From Cyrtodaria siliqua (taxonomy: Eukaryota; Mollusca; Bivalvia; Adapedonta; Hiatellidae), in NCBI GenBank assembly GCA_037043455.1, contig JAWPHD010001434.1, forward strand, positions 186,001 to 250,000: a DNA stretch of 64,000 nucleotides, read 5' to 3'. Made by a program: the position numbers and the translations under genes. The notes under the pieces were generated by a model, which worked only from the letters and a program-made list of their open reading frames with translations, searched no databases and was not told the origin of the DNA. Shown here in pieces: positions 34,029 through 43,837 of the stretch. Position 1 is the first letter of the stretch. Each line of letters opens with the position of its first letter.

Positions 34029-34513
34029 ATACTGAAAGGAAAGAGAAACGCAGTGTGCGTATTTCCGCTATATATTGCATATACTGCACACTTAATTTCA
34101 TATATATTCCAAGGAAATCCCAAGATGTTTTGTAAAAAAAAAATGTGCAGTTAGTTGGAGAAAGGACACAACTGTGATGTTGTAGACGTTTTAATCACAG
34201 TACACGTTGTAACAAGAAATTCATAAATGCTGAAGTTCCTCTTTGAAAAATTGTGCCAGTTCAGTACTGTGTTTAATGTTAAGTAATTGCAACGTTTAAA
34301 GCCTAAGTTTGCTTTCCTGCTTGAGCCAAATGCGCATTCTGACGATAATGAAACTTTAAAGGGGTAACCATTGGTGTGTTCAGTGCTGTTTAAACCTTCT
34401 TTCTAAAATGACAGGCCTAATGTCGCCCTGTACAATTCGATTAGCAGTAGCATATTAAACATACAATATATAGCGGAAATACGCACCCTGCGTTTCTTTT
34501 TCCATTCAGTATA
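34029..34513. mobile_element. TA-flanked MITE with ~46-bp terminal inverted repeats
   Basis: The left end TATACTGAAAGGAAAGAGAA continues ACGCAGTGTGCGTATTTCCGCTATATATTG. The right end is its complement, CAATATATAGCGGAAATACG continuing to TTCCATTCAGTATA. The flanking TA on both sides fits the TA target duplication of Tc1/mariner-type elements. No transposase. It ends about 68 bp from the 3' end of the TNF-receptor exon at 34581. The first bases (TACTSAA...AAGAAAC) resemble those of the element at 50173. Confidence 0.8.
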
Positions 34514-34580
34514 TTATATGGCGGCAAATAACACGGAATCGTGCTAACCATTTCGATATGTTAGTCACCACGTTATTTAC

Positions 34581-34741
34581 CGTAGGTTCCTTGTCCGTAT
34601 CCCTTTCCACACTCCTTGTTTGGTACACAGGCCCTTTGGTCCTCGTTCTCGAAATGGTAGCCGATTTTACACTTACACACAGCGTTGGTTACACGGTCGC
34701 CATATTCCACATAATGCATCTGGTACTTATCGCACGTGCGC
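34581..34741 (-). CDS. TNF receptor cysteine-rich exon 2
   Basis: 161 bp, phase 2/1, after TTATGTTTTCAG and before CTACG|GTAAATAA. Encodes RTCDKYQMHYVEYGDRV, then TNAVCKCKIGYHFENEDQR and ACVPNKECGKGYGQGTYG, with five Cys. The T-N-x-V-C-x-C-x-x-G-Y-x-F block is the classic TNF-receptor CRD pattern. Its first bases (GCGCACGTGCG) and its acceptor are also the basis of the 35-bp array just upstream in the intron. Confidence 0.93.
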
Positions 34742-34744
34742 CTG

Positions 34745-35550
34745 AAAACATAATTATAACGATTTTTAGTTTGCAAAACGTGTGCCTCATAACTCATTAC
34801 GGATTTCGCCACACGTTAGATTGAAAACGTATTACGGTATTTGCCAAACGTGTGCCTGAAAACATATTACAGTATTCCAACACAAAATAGTGTTATTGCG
34901 GTATTTTCCATACGTGTGCCTGAAAACTTAATACGATATTTGTCACATGTGCGCTTGAAAACATATTTGCAAAACGTGCACATGAAACGTTTACCGTATA
35001 TGTCACGCAAAAGACATAATTTATTACGGTATTTGCCACACGTGCGTCTGAAGACCTATTTCGGTATTTGCCAAACGTGCACCTGAAGACATATTACGGT
35101 ATATGCCACACGTGCGCCTGAAGACACATTACGGTATATGCCACACGTTCGCCTGAAGACCTATTTCGGTATTTGCCAAACGTGCACCTGAATACACATT
35201 ACGGTATATGCCACACGTGCGCCTGAAGACACATTACGGTATATGCCACACGTGCGCCTGAAGACCTATTTCGGTATTTGCCAAACGTGCACCTGAAGAC
35301 ATATTACGGTATATGCCACACGTGCGCCTGAAGACACATTACGGTATTTGCCAAACGTGCACCTGAAGACATATTACGGTATATGCCACACGTGCGCATG
35401 AAGACCTATTTCGGTATTTGCCAAACGTGCACCTGAAGACATATTACGGTATAAGCCACACGTGCGCCTGAAGACACATTACGGTATTTGCCAAACGTGC
35501 ACCTGAAGACATATTTCGGTATTTGTCACAGGTGCGTCTGAAAACGTATT
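34745..35550 (-). repeat. 35-bp array amplifying an exon's splice-acceptor junction
   Basis: Some 20 units of about 35 bp, on the + strand ACGGTATATGCCACACGTGC then GCCTGAAGACACATT, alternating with TTTGCCAAACGTGCACCTGAAGACATATT. The exon 34741 junction on the + strand reads GGTACTTATCGCACGTGCGC then CTGAAAACATAATT, so unit and junction align over their whole length. Read on the minus strand each unit shows TCTTCAG followed by GCGCACGTGT, i.e. a copy of the acceptor and first exon bases. The array directly adjoins the real exon. Confidence 0.85.
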
Positions 35551-35829
35551 AAAAGCAAACACAATGTAAGCAAATGCATGTAATATGTATTTCATTTTAT
35601 TATGTATCTTACATTGTCGTTGTTTAATAACATGCTGCGTTGACGTACTATGTGCTTATATTACTTGTCTACATATGAACAAACTGCACATATATTATAC
35701 ATGTAACCTACTGCTAATGACGCAGACATCATCTACAGAAACTTTACTGCACTAAATGTAGACTTCGAAAATATCAGAGACCCCGGACTAGAAATAAAAA
35801 TAATCACAGGCGTCTTCAATCACAGGAAA
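35551..35829. other. TNF receptor intron, nothing recognised
   Basis: Short unique-looking AT-rich stretch between the 35-bp array and a SINE. Confidence 0.4.
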
Positions 35830-36115
35830 CATGTTCCATGCAGTTTCAGTATGGATGTTTTGTATTTGTTTGTATAGTGTTTTACGTCATTTTCAACACA
35901 TGTAAGGTTATATATGACGGTCAATTTTTTGTGGTGGAGGCAGACCACCGACCTTTTCTGGTAGAACCAGTACTGTACACCTTCCACCATCCATAAGAAT
36001 CGACACTTCCCCACTTACAAGTCGAGCTCCCAGTGGGATTCGAACCCGCAGCGGTGAGAGGCGAAGGTTTACAATGCAACGTTGTTAACCATTCGGCCAC
36101 GGAGCAGTACCGATG
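35830..36115 (-). mobile_element. tRNA-derived SINE (minus strand), family S1
   Basis: The head at about 36020-36110 reads on the minus strand CTCCGTGGCCGAATGGTTAA (A-box TGGCCGAATGG) and CGGGTTCGAATCCCACTGGG (B-box GGTTCGAATCC), with a long variable arm as in tRNA-Ser/Leu. The body includes GGTGGTCTGCCTCCACCAC, and the tail on the minus strand includes CATGTGTTGAAAATGACGTA then AAACACTATACAAACAAATA. The same tail, without head, is at 42370-42490 on the + strand. Confidence 0.8.
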
Positions 36116-36317
36116 TAGAACATGTGAAAGCGACGTCTACTTGACAGGAAATTCACAGTGACGCAGTCTACAGAGGTAAAATAGGAAATTAGCACCGATC
36201 CGGGTGTGTGTTAATGTATCTAATTAATGCATTTAATAAATGTAACCAAATTCGGCTTGAATGTGCATGCACATATACCATAAACCGTTGAAAAAATAAG
36301 TATCTGTATTCTGAGAG

Positions 36318-36545
36318 CGATGGGGGAAAAGGGAACATAAGTAAGAGGGTCTCCCAGGGGTTTTGGGGAACAAGGGGACATGGCCATTTATTTTTATGGA
36401 ATAAGGAAACATTGTCTGTTATTGGTAATATTTTTGGGGAACAAGGGAACATTGGAAAACTATTTTTGGGGACAAAGCAAAATAGTTTCGGGGAACAAGG
36501 GAACATTGGGTCATATTTTCAGGGAACAAGGGAACATGGACACCC
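36318..36545. repeat. Degenerate ~40-bp tandem repeat
   Basis: Units built on TTTTTGGGGAACAAGGGAAC followed by ATTGG. Five or six copies with variable spacing. Open frames through it are accidental. Confidence 0.75.
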
Positions 36546-37255
36546 CCCTCTCCCCCTCCCCCGCAGGGCCTCAAGTAAGCATGTTGAGATGTCCCTTGAT
36601 AACAGCACAAGGCCGTGTTAAAATCTAAACAATCTTCGGAAGCATTTGAATAAGAAACCTCTTCTTTTTTTTTTATAATTAACCAGTATTGCTTTCAAAT
36701 AAAGTTATTATTCGTTGGATGTAAAAGAAAAGGTCGGGGAGTCGGCCTGCTAAACTAGGTGAAACGAATTTTAGTCTAGGAAACAACATAAAAGCGACAA
36801 TTTTGGAATTGTCGATACATGCATTTGTATATACAACTGTGTACTGTTTTTGTTTATAACATGTTATCATGTCTGAATCGTGTTATCATGTTTGTAGCAA
36901 TATCAACACTTGGCAATAATTATAGAGGCTACTATATAGCCACCACCATGTGCAATATCATGTTTTATATTGCACCAACAGTGTCTTAAAATGTAAATCG
37001 CGCGTTTTCGCAACTCCTACAATGTGAGGACTCCTGACGAAATGTTTGACATTTACAAATGATTTGTCTTTTATACAGACTTCAGTGGCAAATACCACAC
37101 GTCCATCAGAAGTGGAATCGGATGTGTTTAGGTAAGTGTTAATACTCGCGTCTCTCGACATTAACGTCTACATTAGCGGATGGTGCCCTACATCGTTCGT
37201 TCACACACGATTTGCAGATTTTAAAGTGATTGGCGTCACCTGGTTTAAACATATT
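36546..37255. other. TNF receptor intron, nothing recognised
   Basis: No exon or structured repeat recognised on either strand. Confidence 0.35.
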
Positions 37256-37745
37256 TATTTTTACATCGATTGCGAAACAAGTTCGTTCAACTTATATTAA
37301 TCACTCTCGATGGTTTCATGTGTAAAATCACAAGTTGGCTGTATCGGTGTTGGGAACTAAAAAAAATAAAAAAAAATAAAAAAATAATAATAATAACTTA
37401 AAGTTGTTTTTTTCGTGTTATTTGTTGAAAACATACAGATTGTAAGTTTTCCTGAAAAAATGTCACAGAGTATCGTAGTTATAACTACGATACTCTGGAA
37501 CATTTTTTCAGGAAAACTGAAATATGTTTGTTTTCAACAAATAACACGGAAAAATATATTTATTTTTTTATTTTATTTTTAGTTCCCAACACCGATACAG
37601 CCACCTGTGTGCAGAACCAGTATGAAGCAATATGAGTTAATTATCTTGCTCAAGGATAAATAACATGGCCACTGCAAGAATCGAACCCACGACCTCTCGA
37701 TCTGGAGTCCGTCACTCTACCACTGGACCACGCATTCCACTAATT
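37256..37745 (-). mobile_element. tRNA-derived SINE (family S2), split by a palindromic MITE
   Basis: Minus-strand SINE. The head at 37664-37745 reads GCGTGGTCCAGTGGTAGAGT (A-box) and GTCGTGGGTTCGATTCTTGC (B-box). The body AACATGG...GATAAATAACATGGCCAC and the 3' part (ACATCGATTGCGAAACAAG, CAACTTATATTAATCACTCT) match the copy at 48570-48735. The two parts are separated here by 37336-37603, which is absent from the other copy, so the palindrome inserted later. Confidence 0.82.
37336..37603. mobile_element. Palindromic foldback MITE, 268 bp
   Basis: Left end TGGCTGTATCGGTGTTGGGA is the exact complement of the right end TCCCAACACCGATACAGCCA. Arms of 146 and 122 bp meet without a loop at GTAGTTA|TAACTAC (37475-37488); the length difference is in an A/T-rich tract. 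Inner arm blocks include TTATTTGTTGAAAAC/GTTTTCAACAAATAA and TTTTCCTGAAAAAATG/CATTTTTTCAGGAAAA. Target duplication unclear. Confidence 0.9.
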
Positions 37746-38199
37746 GACGTTTAAAGTAAAGTTGCCCATCCTTGACCTCAGTCCGTGTAACTTACGGTGC
37801 ATTTTAAAAACGGACAGCTTTTTAAAAGTTTTATTTCTATCAAAACTTAAAATACACTTTGCACCTATAAGGACATAGATGTGTGGTCAGTCCGGAATAT
37901 ATTTAATCATACGGTGTGACTAGAGATGTGTGGTCAGTCTTGGACGACTCGCTCATGTTAACACTTGCGAAAAGACGTTATGACGCTACGACAAAGAAAT
38001 AGTTTACCACCCAAGTTTCATCAAGATTTTGTGATACTAGCGCATGATGGTGCTTACACAAATGACGTCAATTACATCCTGGGGCTTACATATAAAGGTT
38101 CATTAACAGCTGGAAACAACAAGAGGTCAATATATGACCTTGAAGCTCTACTGATAGATTTAAATAGCCATATAAGCCATGGGAACCTGTGAAGTTTTA
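37746..38199. other. TNF receptor intron, short duplication only
   Basis: AGATGTGTGGTCAGTC occurs twice (about 37877 and 37925). Nothing else recognised. Confidence 0.35.
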
Positions 38200-39180
38200 T
38201 GGAAATAACACCAACAATTTCAGACAAGTGTTTCCTATATCACTCCATGTAAACAAAAATGGTCGCTGGCAGCCATGTTTGACATATACTCAAAATGAAT
38301 TTTGTTTAGGACCAACTACATATCATGACAGTCATTTTAGTAAAGGTTCCAAATCAATACCACTTATGGTTTTTGAGAAGTAGTTGGCACAAACGTGTAT
38401 TTAAGTTGTGGCAGCCATCTTGAATTTCTGGTCAACCTGATTTTTACTTGGGACTAACTGGACATCAAGACCAACCATCCTGTAAAGTTTTATGAAAGTC
38501 ATTTTGGTAAAGGTACCAAACCGACACCACTTATGGTTTTCGAGAAGTAGTCGCCACAAAATTGTATTTAAAATCTATTTTAGCCATGGTGGCCATCTTG
38601 AATTTTAGGCCAATCTGATTTTAACTTAGGACCAACTAGACATCAAGGGCAACATTCCTATATTCCTAAATTTTATGATTTTATGATTTATTATGAAACA
38701 TTACCTCTGCATTTTATAATCTCATTCAATTGCATCCTAGTTCAAAGAATATAACTTTTTCCAGCTTATAAAAATGTCATAATGCTACCACAAATCTTAC
38801 GTATAATGGACTGTCCTTTCTTTGAATTTGGACCAGTCCATTTATAGTAAAAAGGGGTGTTTCGATCAAAAGACTGATGAGCACCCAGACCGTGTAAACC
38901 CTGATCAGTCTGCAAGATGTCGTGCCAATCATTTTGGTAAAGGTTCCAATTCAATATCACTTACGGTTTTTGAGAAGTAGTCGCCACAAAGTCGCATTTT
39001 TTAAATCTATTTTTAGCAGTGGCGGCCACCTTGCATTTCCTACCGACCTGAATATTTGCTAGGATCAACTAGACATCAAAAGCAATATTCCTGTGAAGTT
39101 TCGTGAAATTCCATCAAGTAGTTTCAGAGGAGTAGCTCTGCTGATATTTGATCAGTCGAGCTAAAAACGAACTGACTCCA
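38200..39180. repeat. Degenerate ~170-bp tandem repeat, ~4 copies with an insertion
   Basis: Landmarks recur: ACTTATGGTTTT(T/C)GAGAAGTAG at 38362, 38529 and (ACTTACGG) 38958; GACCAACTAGACATCAA-type at 38305, 38453, 38631 and 39065; GTCATTTTGGTAAAGGTNCCAA; and GGCNGCCATCTTGAATTT. About 250 bp of unrelated DNA (38660-38920) interrupts it. The last copy ends TTCCATCAAGTAGTTTCAGA followed by GGAGTAG, a phrase common in molluscan dispersed repeats. Confidence 0.75.
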
Positions 39181-40540
39181 AATAGGTCTGGAAGCTACCC
39201 AGCCTGCCATTATTATAATAAATACTCAGCAACTAATATATCACATTTCATCATTAAAGCCGTCCTGCAGATATAATCCTGTACATCTATCTTTCTTTAT
39301 TTCGATTGGTGTTCGCACGCACATCCGCAATGAAGTATCCACATCGATAAGAGATGACACAGAGATAACGATCAAATAATTAAATTCTCCTAATTAAATT
39401 CTTTTACGACATCTTGAAGGTATTGACGTACCACGCGCTATTGTCTGGCAGTTTTGGATACCTCGCTTTGATATTTCACTCTAATGATGACGAATATATC
39501 AGTTTTTAGAAGATACATAATGTAATTTGATTCGTTTACAGGATGGAATTTATCATTTGATTTTAGAGGCTAAACGTATGAACATTACGAAACAAGCTTA
39601 AAAGCAGCTTATACAAATCACTCTCAATGGCGCGGTGTGGCTTTGACAGAGAGACCGGGGAAAATCCTCCGTACCCACTTAATCTGTGTGTGTGTGTCGT
39701 TCTAAGGTTTAACGTCCCCCACCACAGAACCCGTTAAGACGTCTTAAAGGGAATGGCCACAGCAGAGTCTGGACAGTGCTTCTTGTAGTTCAGCTGTCGT
39801 CTCGGTTGAGTGTGTAGTGTGTCGTCTCGGTTGTGTGTAGTGTCTTGTCGCTGCTGCTCTAAGTAGTTGTCACGGCGGCGGTGAGGTAGGGGTGTGGTGG
39901 GGGGTCTGGACGAATTCATCTACGGTAGTTGCTACTCTCAACTAACTACTAGGCTAGAATGTTTTGGTAGCCCAGTTTGGGGCCGCACCCATCTCAGTAT
40001 GACCCCTCCGACTGCCTGTTTATCTTCCATCTTCGGTCTTCTGTCATCAGTCTTCGCCGTCGATAACGCTGAGCGTTTGGTGTCTCTCGGCTTCTGACTT
40101 ATAACATCTGACCTCCGACTTTGGTGTAGCCCTCAGGTGGTATGTTCTGTGACGGGACGCAGGAGACATCTTCACTCTCGGTCACATGACACCCAAGCGA
40201 CTGAACCGCTCAGGCTGTAAAACCCGACTAACATCGGTTCAGTAATGCCACTCTGCGCGAATAGTGTATACGGCAATGGCAAGGCGACCCCTATACAAAC
40301 ATCATGAGTGTCATCAGTGCCCACGCTGCGACGTGCACGCGGTGAAGATCCAGGTGGTCCATTTATAATCATTAAATTCTAGTGGTTATATATCTTAGCG
40401 ACACGAGTCGTGCCATGGGTCCCCATGTCGTGAACTCAATCAAAAAGTCACGTGGTTTCGCCACCGCGTACAGTGCATATTGCATAGAAGGTCATGTATA
40501 GATACGTAGGCACAAAATAGTCACCTCCTATACAGAGTAT
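39181..40540. other. TNF receptor intron, less AT-rich, unclassified repeat-like DNA
   Basis: From about 39650 the base composition rises in GC. A pair GTCGTCTCGGTTGAGTGTGTA / GTCGTCTCGGTTGTGTGTA lies at 39796-39842. The stretch looks like a decayed mobile element, but I see no diagnostic protein or ends. Confidence 0.35.
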
Positions 40541-41330
40541 GCATATTCCCATCAGATATGCCAGCGCCGAGGTCTCGAACCCACGCGGGCTTCTCAAAGG
40601 CGCAATGCCCGATGTCGCTCAGTTCTAAATCAGTTAAATATTGTATGTGTGCTTTATATTGTTTGACATTTTGTACAATAAATGTGTGACACATATTAGA
40701 AATGTAAAAATGTTGCTAGTAACTAAGCCGACATGCCACCCTGTTACACACAAATAGGGAAACTTTATTTTGATAAATAATGCACCCTCCTGCATAAAGT
40801 TTATTTATCTAAATATCTATATTAATAAGACTTATACCTCTGCTATAATCCGGAATCACGTTAAATACATTCGCCAGGTTCCTGGCGGCACCACATTAAA
40901 TACATTCGCCAGGTTCCTGGCGGCACCACGTAGATGCATGGCAAATAATAAACACACTTGCGTTAAGTGTTTACGGGGTTCCACAACTCGAATTCTGTTG
41001 CAAAATGTTGCAAAATACTCTTGACATAAGATTCCATGTACTGTTGATTGTATTTAAAGAGAAGCACTACCATGCAGACGATATAAGTTGCGGAAGTCAC
41101 GCACAATCTGCAGGATTGATGCGCAGATCATCACTTGTTTTGCTTGCGATGACAGCGTTCGTGTAACAATTCTACGGATTCAAACGATATGATCACAGTG
41201 AGCATTGCAACTTGGGGGGCTTCCTTTGATGTTATGAAACTGTAATCGCTAACACGAAGTTTTAACAGCTATTCTAGAATGCAAGAGAAGCATATGCCTT
41301 GGACACATATGCCTTGGACACTATCTTAGG
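40541..41330. other. Intron with tRNA-like remnant and twin hairpin repeat
   Basis: A possible minus-strand tRNA-like head (B-box GTGGGTTCGAGACC) is at 40575-40620. A perfect two-copy 36-bp repeat, ATTAAATACATTCGCCAGGT then TCCTGGCGGCACCAC(A/G), lies at about 40860-40931; each copy contains the hairpin CGCCAGGTTCCTGGCG. Confidence 0.6.
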
Positions 41331-41530
41331 TTGTTTAGAATTGAACAGCTTTCCTTGGTGGAGGAAGAACCCAGTTGCCCCTCCGGGAAATTTTCGACGA
41401 ACCACCGACGTTCAGCAAGCCAACTGGATAGCTTCCTCACATACAGATTCCTAGGCCCATGACGGATCGAACCCACAGCGGTGAGGGGCAAGTGATTTCA
41501 AGTCAGAGACTCTAACCACTCGCCCCATGT
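41331..41530 (-). mobile_element. tRNA-derived SINE, family S1
   Basis: Minus-strand head at 41470-41530: GGGGCGAGTGGTTAGAGTCT (A-box region) and CGCTGTGGGTTCGATCC (B-box), with a long variable arm. The body ends with GGTTCTTCCTCCACCAAGG, matching the CTCCACCA block of the 35830 copy. Confidence 0.8.
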
Positions 41531-41635
41531 TGTTTTGAGCCGACCCGGAGATAGGGTAAGAATGCATAGGGATCTGTGAACCGTGCGCCGGCAACTCGTA
41601 CTATCGAATATACTCATAAGGTTCTTTAACGTGAG

Positions 41636-41925
41636 GGCTGGCGTGGCGCAGTCGGTAGCGCGGCGGATTTGTAACCGGGGCCCCGGGTTCAATCCTCCGT
41701 GGTGCCACTGAGTTCCGTCCGTCGGATGGGGACGTAAACCGGGCGGTCTCGTGTATCGGTCTATCCTCCGAGCACGTTAAAGAACCATAGGAATCTATTC
41801 GATAATAAGAGTAGGGCAGGTTCCCGGATTCCTATGTATCCTTCCCCTCTCTCTGGGGCGGCTCTAAATAACCTATACTGTGTTGATGAGCCGTTAAACA
41901 ACATTCAATTCAATTCTTTAACGTG
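41636..41925 (+). mobile_element. tRNA-derived SINE, family S3
   Basis: Head: GGCTGGCGTGGCGCAGTCGG (A-box TGGCGCAGTCGG) and CCCCGGGTTCAATCCTCCGT (B-box GGGTTCAATCC). The body includes a GATGGGGACGTAAACCGGGC block and the tail GATGAGCCGTTAAACAACAT followed by a TTCAATTCAATTC repeat. It is not a functional tRNA: the acceptor stem does not pair cleanly and a SINE body follows. ACGTTAAAGAAC occurs inverted on both sides of the head. Confidence 0.85.
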
Positions 41926-41999
41926 TTCGAAGGATAGACTCCGATACATACATATGATCGCACTGTGTATACGTCGCCATCTGACGGAAGAAGTTAAGC

Positions 42000-42125
42000 A
42001 ATGAAGTACTGCCCATGAATTATTGTGGCGCCGGTGGGACCGCCGGTACGAGACCGCCGGTGGGACTGAAATCCGTGATCTCCGTATACAACTGCTACGG
42101 TGCTACCCACTGAGCAAAGGCATCA
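42000..42125 (-). mobile_element. tRNA-like SINE fragment
   Basis: Minus strand: TTTGCTCAGTGGGTAGCACC (A-box-like TGCTCAGTGGGTAG) followed by ATTTCAGTCCCACCGGCGGT (weak B-box). The head is degenerate and no clear body is seen. Confidence 0.5.
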
Positions 42126-42369
42126 AGAGCAACGAAATGTTATTCATCCACAATTTAACCATTTAATTTTCACTAAAAAGATTTATTTGAAACAAACATT
42201 ACATAATGGGAAATCGACATTGTTTACATCACGTGACATACTTTCTTTGACATAAACAGAAAAGTGCACCAATAACGAACGAGAATACATTACACCCCCA
42301 ATATGAATGGGCGAATATTGACGTTTCCTGTTACATTGAAAGTAAACGGAGCTTGTAAAATGAGTATGC

Positions 42370-42490
42370 AATAAACTGGTTCTACCCAGGAAAAGTGGAT
42401 GGTCTGCCTCCACCACAAAAAATCGACTGTGATATATAACCTTACATGTGTTGAAAATGACGTAAAACACCGTCAAACAAATAAACAAAA
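42370..42490 (+). mobile_element. Truncated S1 SINE tail
   Basis: GGTTCTACCCAGGAAAAGTG, GGTCTGCCTCCACCACAAAA, CTTACATGTGTTGAAAATGA and CGTAAAACACCGTCAAACAA match the body and tail of the 35830-36115 element in the opposite orientation. The tRNA head is missing, consistent with 5' truncation on retrotransposition. Confidence 0.75.
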
Positions 42491-43051
42491 TGCACATGTT
42501 ATGTACTCGCTTTATATGTGACGAGTCCCCTTTCCAAGAGTACGTGGGTATGTGAAACAATAAGCAGTACGGTATCCGGACAGGGTCTTCCACAGAAATT
42601 ATTTAAGGGATAGGGGAAATTATTTGAAGTCATGGGGTGGGTGCCCGAGAGAGGTACCCTTCGAGTGACCAATATTTTTACGGATCATGAATTATTTAGA
42701 TGCAATTTTAAGTATATTTTAACGGTAAATGAAAATATTTTTAAGAAGTATAGCCTACAAAGAGCTATTTATAGACAGGTATAATGCATTTTGGAGATGT
42801 TGGTGTTTTTAAGGGATAGGGCAGAGAGAGCAAAGTAGTAGGTCGGAATTATATTTTAAAATTAAGGGATAGGGGGAATATGCTCTTCAATGGCCTGTGG
42901 AAGACCCTGCCGGACAATCGCCCACACCCTTGGGTAAACTTCTCTATAGAGTAAGTTTTGGCAGCTTGAATATACCGTCTGACTATTGCAAAGTAATGCA
43001 CTCTAAATATTTTCCTAATATCACCCAGGTTGTGTGGAGAAACACTATTAC
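42491..43051. other. TNF receptor intron, nothing recognised
   Basis: Contains a two-copy AAGGGATAGGG(G/C)-type phrase (42605, 42813, 42866) but no exon or element that I recognise. GGAAGACCCTG(T/C)C(C/G)GGA-like strings occur inverted at 42575-42590 and 42899-42913. Confidence 0.35.
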
Positions 43052-43169
43052 CTTAATCTACAGTTGTCCCCATATCTGTTTGTATTCGGTTGGAACGTCA
43101 GTTCTCCACACTGTTTGCAGTAGCGACCTTTGTCCTTATCTGGCATCTTGCACGGTTCCATCTCGTGGC
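43052..43169 (-). CDS. TNF receptor cysteine-rich exon 1 (first one found)
   Basis: 118 bp after TTTTCATTGTAG and before TTAAG|GTAATAG. Two bases (GC) complete a codon begun in an unseen upstream exon; then HEMEPCKMPDKDKGRY, CKQCGELTFQP and NTNRYGDNCRLR. The C-K-Q-C-x-x-x-T-F-Q-P...N-C pattern is a TNF-receptor CRD, and it continues without a break into the exon ending at 34741 (CRLR|RTC). The signal peptide and any earlier CRD lie further upstream (higher coordinates). Confidence 0.9.
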
Positions 43170-43837
43170 CTACAATGAAAACATTAAATATTTTGAAAAT
43201 ATGTGATTTATTTGCAGGGTTAATACGTCCCTGTCCGCCATCTACAGGCACATTTTACAACAGATGTATACTGTTTTTAAACCTACTGACAACGAAGTAT
43301 ATAAATAACCAGCGAGTTACCAACTCATAATTCATTCTAACCATATTCAATCACGGGTATTTTAAAAGCCCGTGAATAAACTTATACTTTTAATCGGCAC
43401 ATATATATTAGTATATGACCAGATCACCTGGACAGAGTTGCGGTTAACAGTTTTGTAGTGTAATTTTGAAATTATCTGGAGGGTCAGTTTCTTAAACAAT
43501 CAATGCATCCATACAGAAGGTTTGATGGCGAGAATGGAGGATCACGATGTTGCAGGAGGAAACAAACACACATTTCCTATTCTGTGCCACCTAATGCCGG
43601 CTAACCGGTGATATTATTAGCACATTATCGAAGGATGCGTATGATCAATTAGATCCGGAAAATTGTTTTGTTACCAGCCTTTAGAGAATCGCAATCTTCA
43701 AAGGAAGATATCGCAAAAAAAATCCGACAACATGCGATTGTGCAATCTCTCCCAGACGTATGTGTATGCAAGGAACGACAACTCTGGGTAGAGATTGGCG
43801 ATTGTGGAGTATAATTCCCTGCTAAGTAACGAATAAG
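43170..43837. other. TNF receptor upstream intron, nothing recognised
   Basis: No signal-peptide exon or further cysteine-rich exon on the minus strand was found. Confidence 0.35.

Larger units (their letters stand above)
25125..43169 (-). other. TNF receptor superfamily gene with death domain, 5' exon(s) missing
   Basis: Eight exons on the minus strand join with consistent phases (2, 1, 2, 1, 1, 1, 1 at the seven internal junctions), giving 461 residues plus stop when one base of a missing exon is added. Order: cysteine-rich extracellular region, transmembrane helix, death-domain-like region, acidic/proline-rich tail. Such receptors bind trimeric TNF-family ligands and signal through death-domain adaptors (FADD/TRADD type) or TRAF proteins to caspases and NF-κB. 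Bivalves have expanded TNF systems. The death domain in the middle rather than at the end, and the layout, recall p75NTR/EDAR-type receptors, but I do not assign an orthologue. The signal peptide and first cysteine-rich part were not found between 43170 and 64000. Confidence 0.88.

Noticed and set aside
34745..35550. CRISPR-like array of 35-bp repeats
   Set aside because: No unique spacers; the units align to the adjacent exon junction instead.
37664..37745. tRNA gene on the minus strand (CCA-like anticodon)
   Set aside because: Followed by a SINE body shared with 48570-48735; it is the SINE head.
41636..41710. Functional tRNA gene
   Set aside because: A- and B-boxes are present, but the acceptor stem does not pair properly and a SINE body and tail follow.
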